This document shows, one piece after another, positions 49,610-58,000 of a stretch of 64,000 bases of DNA. The position numbers and the translations under genes are program-made. The notes under the pieces were generated by a model that did no database searches, was not told the DNA's origin, and saw nothing but the letters and a program-made list of their open reading frames with translations. Source of the DNA: an uncultured Gemmataceae bacterium (GTDB taxonomy: Bacteria > Planctomycetota > Planctomycetia > Gemmatales > Gemmataceae); assembly GCA_937923405.1 (NCBI GenBank), contig CALDUY010000008.1, positions 124,001 to 188,000 on the forward strand, given 5' to 3'. How positions within the stretch are numbered: the stretch's first letter is position 1; each line of letters begins with the position of its first letter.

Positions 49610-50914
49610 TCATGGGGTCAACGACGGTTCGCCAAGTATCTCCATGAAAAATTGTTCCATCCACAGTCCCACGGAGAACAGCCGGCTTTCCTCGCGTGCT
49701 GGCCCAATCAACTGGATACCCAGCGGTAATCCGTCGCGCGACAACGCAACGGGAAGTGCTACCACGGGCAGCCCAGTGAAACTCCACGGAGAATTGAACG
49801 CGGGGTTGCCCGTAGTGGCTGCGTCGGGGGCTGGAGTCGTCGTGGCGGGCGCGATCAGGGCATCGACTTCCGCGAACAGGTTCGCCATATCTCGCGTCAA
49901 CTGGCTCTGGTACTCGCGGGCCTTGAGGTAGTCTGGCCCCGGTGTACGCATTCCTTCCTCAATCAGTGAGCGAATCTTCGGTTTATAGTCATCGGGATGT
50001 CGAATCAATCGCTCGCGATGGAAGGCGGCCGCTTCCACGGCCATGACAACTGCATGATGGCGAGTCACTTCCTCAAAACTAGCCGGCAAGGCTAGCTCCT
50101 GGATCGTCGCTCCCTGTTGACGAAGTCGTGTGCAGGTTTGTTCCATCATCTGATTGACTTCGTCATCGGCTAGCCGCTCGAACAAGCCTCCAAGCCGACC
50201 TAACCGCGGCGGGCGAATCGCACCTGGAGCCACTTGATGCCCAGGATCGACGATAGCTTGCAACAAAATGGACAGATCCTCGACGCAGGCGGCGAACGGT
50301 CCAGGATGATCCATCGACGGAGCCAGAGGTAGCACGCCATCGAGACAGGCGATCCCGTAAGTGGGTTTGCACGAGGGCACCCCGCAGTAGGCCCCAGGTC
50401 GCGTGATCGAGCCACCCGTTTGCGAACCGATGGTCCCCAAACACATCCGTGTAGCGACGGCAGCTGCCGAGCCGCTCGACGAGCCGCCTGGCGTGCGCGA
50501 CAGTTTCCAGGGATTCCGCGTCGCTGGAGGATCGAAGCTGGCGTACTGGGTGGTGACAGTCTTACCCAGTAACACCGCTCCGGCTTGACGCAAGCGTCGA
50601 ACCAAGGTGGCATCCTGGCGCGCAAACGACTGACGCCAAAGCGTCGAGCCGCACGCGGTCGGCCAGTCAAACACATCAATGATGTCTTTGATCCCCAGCG
50701 GAATTCCATGCAACCAACCGCGATCATATCCCGAGTCCAGCTCGCGATCCCGAGCTTCGGCCTCGGCTCTGGCTCGTGGAGCATCGACGAATACCCAAGC
50801 CTGTACCGTCGGTTCCACCTTCGAGATACGGTCGAGACATTGTTCTAGCAGAGCAACACAGGAGAGACGTTTGTCACGCAAAAGACGAGCAGCTTCACGA
50901 ATGGTTCGGATCAT
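49610..50914 (-). CDS. Amidase-signature hydrolase
   Basis: A 434-residue amidase-signature enzyme. The Ser-cisSer-Lys triad is visible as Lys76 (LGIKDIID), Ser145 in PGGSSSGSAAAVA and Ser169 in QTGGSITRPG. The family includes GatA, AtzE and many general amidases; the GatA-specific tRNA context is absent and no gatB/gatC is near, so a stand-alone amidase is likelier. The start is ATG at 50914. It is divergent from argC with a 89-base gap that should hold both promoters. Substrate not readable from sequence. Confidence 0.88.
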   Translation of the reverse strand: MIRTIREAARLLRDKRLSCVALLEQCLDRISKVEPTVQAWVFVDAPRARAEAEARDRELDSGYDRGWLHGIPLGIKDIIDVFDWPTACGSTLWRQSFARQDATLVRRLRQAGAVLLGKTVTTQYASFDPPATRNPWKLSRTPGGSSSGSAAAVATRMCLGTIGSQTGGSITRPGAYCGVPSCKPTYGIACLDGVLPLAPSMDHPGPFAACVEDLSILLQAIVDPGHQVAPGAIRPPRLGRLGGLFERLADDEVNQMMEQTCTRLRQQGATIQELALPASFEEVTRHHAVVMAVEAAAFHRERLIRHPDDYKPKIRSLIEEGMRTPGPDYLKAREYQSQLTRDMANLFAEVDALIAPATTTPAPDAATTGNPAFNSPWSFTGLPVVALPVALSRDGLPLGIQLIGPAREESRLFSVGLWMEQFFMEILGEPSLTP

Positions 50915-51003
50915 GCGGGTGCATCTCGTGTTCAGGATGTCCAGAGTATCGTCTCACTGTACACTGAATACAAGGAATCGACCACAACCCGTAGTGAATA
51001 GAC

Positions 51004-52017
51004 ATGATCAAAATCGCGATCCTCGGAGGTTCCGGTTACACCGCGCTGGAGTTGATGAAGATTCTTCTGCGTCATCCTGGGGTCGAGATTGCGGCAATCT
51101 CTTCACGTCAGGAAGAGACTCCGTTGGTCGCCGAGCTGCACCCCACACTGACCGGGCGGATTTCACTTCGCACCGAACGGTTCGACGTCAATAAACTTCT
51201 CGCGGCCAAGATCGACTGCGTATTTGGTTGTTTGCCTCACGGGGCGAGCATGAGTCTGCTGCCACGTTTACTCGAACGCGGTATGCGCGTGATCGATCTC
51301 AGCGCTGACTACCGCCTCCGCGATCCCAACGTCTATGCCCAGTGGTACGGTGAAAGTCATGAAGATCTCGCTTATTTAGCTCAGGCAGTATACGGCCTCC
51401 CCGAGTTGTACGGCGAGGAGATTGCGACCGCTCAGTTGGTGGCTAATCCGGGCTGCTATCCGCAGACGGCGATACTAGGGTTGGCACCATTGGTCGCAGG
51501 CCGCCTCATCGAGCTAGACACCATCATTGTAGATAGTAAAAGTGGAGTATCGGGAGCCGGTCGCTCTCCGAAGCTGACCACGCATTTCCCCGAATGCAAC
51601 GAAAGCGTATCCGCCTACTCGGTAGGCAACCATCGCCATACGCCAGAGATCGAACAAACCTTGAGCGATCTAGCAGGAAGCGCCGTCCGCGTCTTGTTCA
51701 CTCCGCATCTGATTCCCATGGATCGTGGCATCTTCTCGACCATCTACGCTACGCCGCTTCGTTCTCACTCCACCACGGAGTTACGCGATCTGTATAAGGA
51801 ATTTTATGCCAACGCACCGTTCGTGCGTGTCATTCCTCATCTCCCTGCGACCAAGTACACCTTTGACACCAACTTTATTGATTTGCACGTTCAGGTAGTG
51901 CGCGACCGAGTGCTAGTTCTAGCAGCTGAAGATAACTTAATCCGTGGAGCCAGCGGCGTGGCCGTGCAGAACTTTAATCGAATGTTCGGCTTCGACGAAC
52001 GCACGGCCCTTCTTTGA
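51004..52017 (+). CDS. argC: N-acetyl-gamma-glutamyl-phosphate reductase
   Basis: A 337-residue enzyme of arginine synthesis that reduces N-acetylglutamyl phosphate to the semialdehyde with NADPH. The nucleotide loop is AILGGSGYTALEL (5-17); the catalytic cysteine is Cys151 in ANPGCYPQTAILGL, and the later KSGVSGAGRSP and TPHLIPMDRGIF stretches are typical. Length is normal. No other arg genes are adjacent in the window, so it is a single-gene unit as far as can be seen. Confidence 0.95.
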   Translation: MIKIAILGGSGYTALELMKILLRHPGVEIAAISSRQEETPLVAELHPTLTGRISLRTERFDVNKLLAAKIDCVFGCLPHGASMSLLPRLLERGMRVIDLSADYRLRDPNVYAQWYGESHEDLAYLAQAVYGLPELYGEEIATAQLVANPGCYPQTAILGLAPLVAGRLIELDTIIVDSKSGVSGAGRSPKLTTHFPECNESVSAYSVGNHRHTPEIEQTLSDLAGSAVRVLFTPHLIPMDRGIFSTIYATPLRSHSTTELRDLYKEFYANAPFVRVIPHLPATKYTFDTNFIDLHVQVVRDRVLVLAAEDNLIRGASGVAVQNFNRMFGFDERTALL

Positions 52018-52025
52018 TTTTGCTC

Positions 52026-52053
52026 TTGACAGAATAACCTGCGACGATAACTT
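52026..52053 (+). promoter_or_regulatory. Candidate sigma70-type promoter for the small secreted protein
   Basis: TTGACA (52026-52031) and TAACTT (52048-52053) are 16 bases apart and about 70 bases before the ATG at 52124. The -35 is perfect but the -10 is weak, so this is tentative. Confidence 0.4.
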
Positions 52054-52123
52054 GCTTCGCTCTTCTTCGAGAGCATCATGTGCGGCAGAGTAGAACCTGT
52101 CTCGTTACAGGAAAGGGGGCGTC

Positions 52124-52417
52124 ATGCGCGAAGGAATGTGGCTCGTCGTCGCCATCGTGGGGTTGGCGTGGGCGAGCGAAAGTCAAGCCCAGTTCGGCTT
52201 CGGCAGTAGTAATGGCGGGAGAACCACACGCCTATCCTCGCCAGCAGTGACCGGCCAAATTTCGCCAAACACTCACGTCAGCAGCACTTTCCGGCTGCGA
52301 GATTTATTTCCGAATCTCAACCCATTCAGTAATCGCAACCCTGTTGGACGAAGCAGCGTTCCTAATCCGGGGTCAAACGACTACTTGAAGAACTTCGGCT
52401 ACAAGCGTCTGTATTAA
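52124..52417 (+). CDS. Small secreted protein of unknown function
   Basis: A 97-residue protein. It opens with a signal peptide (REGMWLVVAIVGLAWASESQA), after which the mature chain is short, polar and rich in Ser, Asn, Gly and Arg, with FRLRDLFPNLNPFSNRNP and a C-terminal Tyr/Lys end. No family is recognised. GGGGG lies about four bases before the ATG, a candidate promoter lies upstream, and an inverted repeat lies downstream, so it looks like a single-gene unit. Its small size and lack of cysteines suggest a structural or signalling role at the envelope, but that is a guess. Confidence 0.62.
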   Translation: MREGMWLVVAIVGLAWASESQAQFGFGSSNGGRTTRLSSPAVTGQISPNTHVSSTFRLRDLFPNLNPFSNRNPVGRSSVPNPGSNDYLKNFGYKRLY

Positions 52418-52428
52418 TCGTTCGACTA

Positions 52429-52457
52429 GAGCGCACTCCGACGCAGGGAGTGCGCTC
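52429..52457 (+). terminator. Hairpin after the small secreted-protein gene
   Basis: An 11-bp perfect stem, GAGCGCACTCC (52429-52439) with GGAGTGCGCTC (52447-52457), and a 7-base loop lie 11 bases beyond the stop. The following bases are not U-rich, so it is a probable but not certain terminator. Confidence 0.55.
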
Positions 52458-52553
52458 CGCGTTCCTATCCTGACGATCCTGCCGATCCTCTAAATTGCTC
52501 AATCCTTCTTTTTTGTCTAGTCTCCATCCACTTCTAATAATTTCTGGGTAACA

Positions 52554-52569
52554 TCACTTCTAAAAGTGA
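52554..52569. repeat. 16-base palindrome upstream of a zinc-ribbon membrane-protein gene
   Basis: TCACTTCTAAAAGTGA has two perfect 6-base arms around CTAA. It lies 34 bases above the ATG at 52604. The sequence CACTTCTAA also occurs at 52529-52537, so an operator-like site is possible. Low-to-moderate support. Confidence 0.45.
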
Positions 52570-52603
52570 ACAAAGAACCTCCTCTCGGACGCGGAGAGTT
52601 TTT

Positions 52604-53554
52604 ATGTCGATCGAGGCCCACTGTCCAAATCCTGCCTGTGCCCGTGTTCATCTAGTGAAAGATCGTTACGCGGGAATGCGAGGCAAGTGCCCGGTCTGCT
52701 CTTCCTGGATGTATGTTCCCAAAGTGGAATCCCGGCGACACAGTGCCCAGGAGCGTCCGCGAAGCCTCGACGAAGTAGCTCTTCCGCCTGTTTCTCCTAG
52801 CGGCCCCTCTGATCAAGACGCAACCAGCGAGGAACGCCCTCTCGCTAAACAAGCCGTCAAACCCAACTCCAGTGCAGAGCCGAAAGTCGTCGCGCAGGTG
52901 GTTGAACCAGTTGGCGAAGAACCATCGAAGCCTCGCTCCCCGTTCAGTTGGACGGCGGCTCTGTGGTGCTTCCTAGCCGTACTGGGTTTGGATGCTGTTG
53001 CCGTCGCTCCGTACACTGAAATTCCCTCCATCACCGCGAGTGGTGAATTAGCCGACAAACTCACTCTCGAAAAGCCCAAAGGGATCGAAAAGCCGTTATC
53101 GTTCTTCGTTAGCATGGGGGCGGCGGGACTTGCCATCGTAGTACTCGTCGGGCTGTTGATCTGGCGGTTAGGGCTTCTCCGTCAATTCTTGCTCTACCTG
53201 GCGGCACTGGGCTGCGCAGCCCTGCTGACCCTGGGAACCTACAAGGGGAAAGTCGACTCCGCCATGATCGAGCGACAGATGAAGTATCTGGATGCGATCA
53301 AGGAACGCGGAGTCCAGGGAGAGGCAACCGTCCAAGCTGGCCTACAGTATTACCTGCTTTTCGGAGGAGCGGGGGTTGCGGTTCTGTGCTTGGGGCTGGG
53401 GTTGCTCGCCTGGCATCGCCGCTGGTGGAGCCGAACCCTTTCCTTCATAGTCCTGGTCGTGCTATTCGCTATCGGCCCAACCTACCTCTATCGAGATCAG
53501 TTGGAGATCACCGAATACATTCCCGAGGAGGTTCGTGACCTACTCCCCTACTGA
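52604..53554 (+). CDS. Multi-pass membrane protein with N-terminal zinc ribbon
   Basis: A 316-residue protein. Residues 1-35 look like a zinc ribbon (Cys7, Cys12, then Cys29 and Cys32 in GKCPVCSSWMYV). A Pro/Ser/Glu-rich linker (about 50-108) follows. The rest holds about five membrane helices: ~120-140, ~165-188, ~192-212, ~245-267 and ~273-292. Zinc-ribbon plus membrane-helix proteins are frequent in planctomycetes and mostly uncharacterised. GGAGAG lies seven bases before the ATG. It overlaps the end of the convergent cobalt transporter gene by seven bases. Function unknown; a sensor or stress role can only be guessed. Confidence 0.7.
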   Translation: MSIEAHCPNPACARVHLVKDRYAGMRGKCPVCSSWMYVPKVESRRHSAQERPRSLDEVALPPVSPSGPSDQDATSEERPLAKQAVKPNSSAEPKVVAQVVEPVGEEPSKPRSPFSWTAALWCFLAVLGLDAVAVAPYTEIPSITASGELADKLTLEKPKGIEKPLSFFVSMGAAGLAIVVLVGLLIWRLGLLRQFLLYLAALGCAALLTLGTYKGKVDSAMIERQMKYLDAIKERGVQGEATVQAGLQYYLLFGGAGVAVLCLGLGLLAWHRRWWSRTLSFIVLVVLFAIGPTYLYRDQLEITEYIPEEVRDLLPY

Positions 53555-54936
53555 GCCGTCGGCGAGGATGCCAACTTGGCAAGCCGCTGCGTGTTCCGCC
53601 AGCTCAACACAAAAGCGCTGAGCGCCAGCAGGAATGTCAGTCCGAGCATCAAGTCACGCCAGCGCGAGCGATCTTCGATAGACTCGGATGCTCGCGGCTC
53701 GCTGGCTCCGAGACTCCTGGCCGACAGTCGAACCACGGCACGATGCCCTCCCGGAGCCTGGATTTCGACTCGCAGATCCTCGGGAACTTCATAGGTGAAG
53801 ACAAAAATCCCCTTGTCGTCCAACGGTCCTTCCGCAAGGATCGACCCATCGGGACGGATCACCTTCGCCGTTGCCTTTTGTGGAGCGTCTCCCGTCTCGT
53901 ACCAACTCTCAATGGTCACACGCTTCGCCTGAAGATCGATCTTCGACCCAGCCTCCAATCCATGCGCCCATCCGGTTGCTGGTAAGGCCAACCAGCTGAA
54001 GCCGATCACCCCTCCAACCAAGACTCGACTTATCGAGCTAGAACTTGGTTCGGTGACCATGCGAAACTCGACTGGAGAAAGGCGGAGTAACTCTGGCTTG
54101 ACACGAGCGAGGTAGCCAACCAACACGCCGAGAATCACCCCTTCGAGCATGGCTAGAGGTAAGTGTACAAGCAAGACAAACTGAGCAAAACGGCTCCACT
54201 GTTCCGCGCCATCAAGGATCAGTACCCCACCGGTCAGCAAGGTAGTTCCGATCACAGCAAAAGCTCCCAGACACACCCCTGCGGCGAACTCCGGAGAGCC
54301 ATCTTGCCGAGCCTGAAGCCAGGCGCAGCCCAGAGCAAACAAAGCGATTCCCGCGATCGTCCACGGGGAGCGAAGGAGATCAAGCGCCGGCTCTAGGTTG
54401 CCAAACTGCATGACCAGTCCCGCGCTTTCGGACAGCCCCACGATGGAACGCCAGGAATTGCCAAGCAGTAGTCCAACGACGAACACGCCCAACACGGCCC
54501 AGATCGCCGCGCTCACCGCCACTAGCAAACCCCGAGACCAGACCCCGCGACTGAGTCGCACCAGCCAGGGAAAGGCTATCCCTGCCAGCAGAGCGGGAAC
54601 CATCTCGACCAAGGCGTTAACGCCGATTGTCGTCACTCCTCCATGTGGAATCAACAACGCTTGCAGGGTCACGCCGATCAGAACCGCTAGCGGCGCTCGC
54701 CAACCAAGCATCACTCCAACGAGTCCCGTCAGCATTAGATGAACACTAGTCGGCCCGAGTTTGACATGAATCGACGAGGCAACGAAAAACGCTGCGGTTA
54801 ACAGCGCCACGCGCGGAATCTCCTCTTCGCGAATCCGCCAAGAAGCAAAAACGGCGAGCAGTCCCGACAGAGCGAACCCCAGAGCCAGCAGCGGCCAGTT
54901 CAGCACGCCATCCGAGATATGCACTGCCCAGATCAT
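53548..54936 (-). CDS. cbiM: CbiM-like cobalt/nickel ECF transporter component, with extra C-terminal domain
   Basis: A 462-residue protein. The first ~290 residues follow CbiM/NikM: an N-terminal metal-site segment (VHISDGVL), His57 and His66 in SSIHVKLGPTSVHLML, and several membrane helices. The rest is unusual: residues ~325-410 form a beta domain (SKIDLQAKRVTIESWYETGD) like the exported domains of NikL-type partners, followed by a final membrane helix (LMLGLTFLLALSAFVLSW). Two starts are possible. The ATG at 54936 has GAGG six bases upstream; an internal GTG at 54924 would give the family's exposed N-terminus Met-His-Ile. No cbiQ or cbiO lies next to it. Cobalt import would serve the B12-dependent nrdJ upstream in the window. 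Confidence 0.82.
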   Translation of the reverse strand: MIWAVHISDGVLNWPLLALGFALSGLLAVFASWRIREEEIPRVALLTAAFFVASSIHVKLGPTSVHLMLTGLVGVMLGWRAPLAVLIGVTLQALLIPHGGVTTIGVNALVEMVPALLAGIAFPWLVRLSRGVWSRGLLVAVSAAIWAVLGVFVVGLLLGNSWRSIVGLSESAGLVMQFGNLEPALDLLRSPWTIAGIALFALGCAWLQARQDGSPEFAAGVCLGAFAVIGTTLLTGGVLILDGAEQWSRFAQFVLLVHLPLAMLEGVILGVLVGYLARVKPELLRLSPVEFRMVTEPSSSSISRVLVGGVIGFSWLALPATGWAHGLEAGSKIDLQAKRVTIESWYETGDAPQKATAKVIRPDGSILAEGPLDDKGIFVFTYEVPEDLRVEIQAPGGHRAVVRLSARSLGASEPRASESIEDRSRWRDLMLGLTFLLALSAFVLSWRNTQRLAKLASSPTAQ

Positions 54937-55020
54937 TCCGAACCTCGCTCGCCCCTGTGTCGTTGAAACCCCAGCCCCACAAAGCCATCATACGAATTCG
55001 GAAATTGTCATACCAGACTA

Positions 55021-58000
55021 TCAAGCACCTCGAGCGAACAGTTCCCGAAAGCCGGCAAGTTGATCGCCTAGGATTTTCTGCAAACGACTGGCTTGCTCGA
55101 CGCTCAACTCGACGAGACGAAACGACAAGACATCGACATCGCCGCGTTGTTGCCCGATCTCGACCGGACCAATTCCCTCGACCTGAGCAAGATTGAGCGA
55201 TCCTTTTTTGACATAAAAGCGAGCGTCGAGGGCCTCCGCTTCCTTCGTGCGGAGCAGTGCCCAGGCACGAGTCATGCCCGGCAAGCGGATCGACACAGTA
55301 TCGCGCTGGTCCCATTGAAAGACGGCTTGTGGTTCGACATTCTGAATCACCCCAACGAGCTGCTTCAGCAGTGTCCGATCCCAGAGCACTTTCTTGCCCG
55401 GTGGGAATCCCTTCTCACCGAGGTGCCACTTTTCGCCTTGCAGTTTCCACGGCATCAAGTCTTCCGGCTTGGTTTGCAGTCGAATAATAGTATCGAGGAA
55501 GGACTGACTTGCTTCTCGGAGAAACTGACGAAACGCCGGGGTATCAATCTCGGCAAGACGGTGCGCTTTGATGACTACGGACTGCCAGGGGCCTTTGTGA
55601 TCCGTCACCCAAACCCGAGCCTCGTTGCCGTAAATCTCCAATCCGGGCGTCTCGTTCAACGGCTTGATGCCGAGTCTCTCTTGAAGTTCGGTCGATTTGA
55701 ACTTGTTGCGTGCGGTGCGGAAGACTAACCAGACCAGCCATTCTCCACCAGTCAAGGCATGAAAGAACCACCCCTGACTTTTCTTCTTGGCGGCGATCTC
55801 GACCACTTGTCGTTCGTTCCAGTCCGTCTCACTAAACGAGCCAAGAGAATGAATTTGCTGGTCGAGCCAAGTGAGAATGGCTCCCTCCCAGCGAGCTGGT
55901 TTCCCCTCCTGGGTGACGCGGTCCTGCGTGTGCCAACGACGGCCATCGGTTTGCCAGGGCATCGCCGTATCCTGCCCGACTTCTTCAAGGGCGATATCTT
56001 CCGGTCGTTGCTCCTGCTGTCGCAACGGATCAAAGCGTTGGCGTTGCTCGATTGGTCCCGCTTTCAAGACCGGAGCTAGCGCTCGTGCCGTGTGCGAGGC
56101 GGCCACTTGGACCACTTCTTCCGGTGTGCCCTCAGCGACAATCGTGCCGCCATGTGGTCCGGCCTCCGGCCCCAGATCAAGGATCCAGTCCGCTGATTTG
56201 ATGACGTCCAGATTGTGTTCGACGACCAACACCGTATTGCCCAGATCGACTAAGCGATGCAACACTTCCAACAGCTTGGCGATATCGTCGAAGTGCAAGC
56301 CCGTGGTTGGTTCATCAAGCAAATACAGCGTTTTTCCCGTGCTGGGACGTGCCAGCTCGGCGGCCAGCTTCACCCGCTGAGCCTCCCCGCCGGACAGCGT
56401 CGGCGCGGCCTGCCCCAAGGCGAGATAGCCGAGGCCGACATCCTCCAGCGTTTTTAGGATATTTCGGATCTTTGGTAGGTTAGAAAACAGTTCCAGCGCT
56501 TCGCTGACACGCATTCGCAGCACGTCGGCGATCGACTTCCCCTTGTAGCGCACCGCCAGCGTCTCGGGGTTGTAACGCTGGCCTTGGCAGACGTCACAAT
56601 CGACCCAGACATCGGGGAGGAAATGCATTTCGATCTTTTTCTGGCCGTTGCCCTCGCAGGCCTCGCAACGCCCCCCAGGTTTGTTGAAACTGAACCGCTT
56701 GGGTTGATAGCCGCGCACCTTCGCTTCAGGCAGTCGGGCGAACAGCTCACGGATCAGATCAAACACCCCGGTGTACGTCGCCGGATTCGACGACGGGGTG
56801 TTGCCGATCGGATCCTGATCGACGTTGATAACTTTGTCGATGTGTTCGAGTCCGAGAATGTCGTCGTGGGCTGCTGCTGGAGTGCGAGCGCGGTGCAACC
56901 GTCGGGCCAAGGTTTGATAGAGAACCTCATGAACCAAGGAGCTTTTGCCCGAACCACTGACTCCGGTGACGGCGATCAGCACCCCGAGCGGGAAGGTGAC
57001 AGTGAGGTTTTTCAAATTATTCTGTCGTGCCCCCTGAACCACTAGACACGGGGTTGATGACAGCCGCTCACGCGAGATCCGGCGATTGCTCGGCACCGGA
57101 ATTGCCTTCTTTCCAGAGAGGTATTGTCCGGTTAGCGAGTTGCTTCGCTTCACCTGTGCAGGGGTTCCTTTCGCAGTGACCTCGCCACCCTGATCGCCGG
57201 CTCCCGGCCCAAAATCGAGCAAGTAGTCCGCACTGGCAATCACTTCACGATCATGTTCGACCAACACCAGCGTGTTGCCCAGATCCCGCAGCCGCTGTAG
57301 CGCCCCCAGCAGACGCCCATTGTCCCGTGGATGCAGGCCAATGGTCGGCTCATCGAGAACGTACAACACACCGGTCAAGCCGCTGCCCACCTGACTAGCC
57401 AGGCGGATTCGTTGCGACTCGCCGCCGGACAGCGTCGGCGCGCTGCGGTCCAGGGTGAGATAGTCCAACCCCACCTCGACGAGAAAACCGAGGCGGTTGA
57501 CGATCTCGCGGAGTAGTTCACCGGCCACTTTTTGCTGATCGGCAGTCAGTACCAGGGTGCGGAACAACTCCAGCGTCTGGCCCAGAGGTCGAGCGCACAA
57601 TTCCCCCAGGGTCAGGGCGGGTTTGCCCTCGCCAAACGAGAGTCGACAGGCCGCCGCGTCGGGACGCAGTCGAGATCCGCCACAGGCAGCGCAGGGAATC
57701 TCCGTCACCAGATGATCGAGCCGCTGCCGATAGGCCATGCTCACCCGAGCCGCTTCATCGATGGCCGGAAACACTCCCTTGTACTGAAACGAGGGAGTCG
57801 GCCCAGCGGCTTGCTCACGAGCGCGATTGGTCGAAGGCGACTCCAAGGGGATCCACGCTTCGCCTGTCCCATGCAGAATAGCTCGTTGATGGGCCGGATC
57901 GAGTTGGGCATATGGAGTGTCCAACGAGAAGCCGACATGCCGCGCCAACGCCTCGGCGAAACGAACGAAGGTGGGATTCGACAGATCGGGCCAGGCGGTC

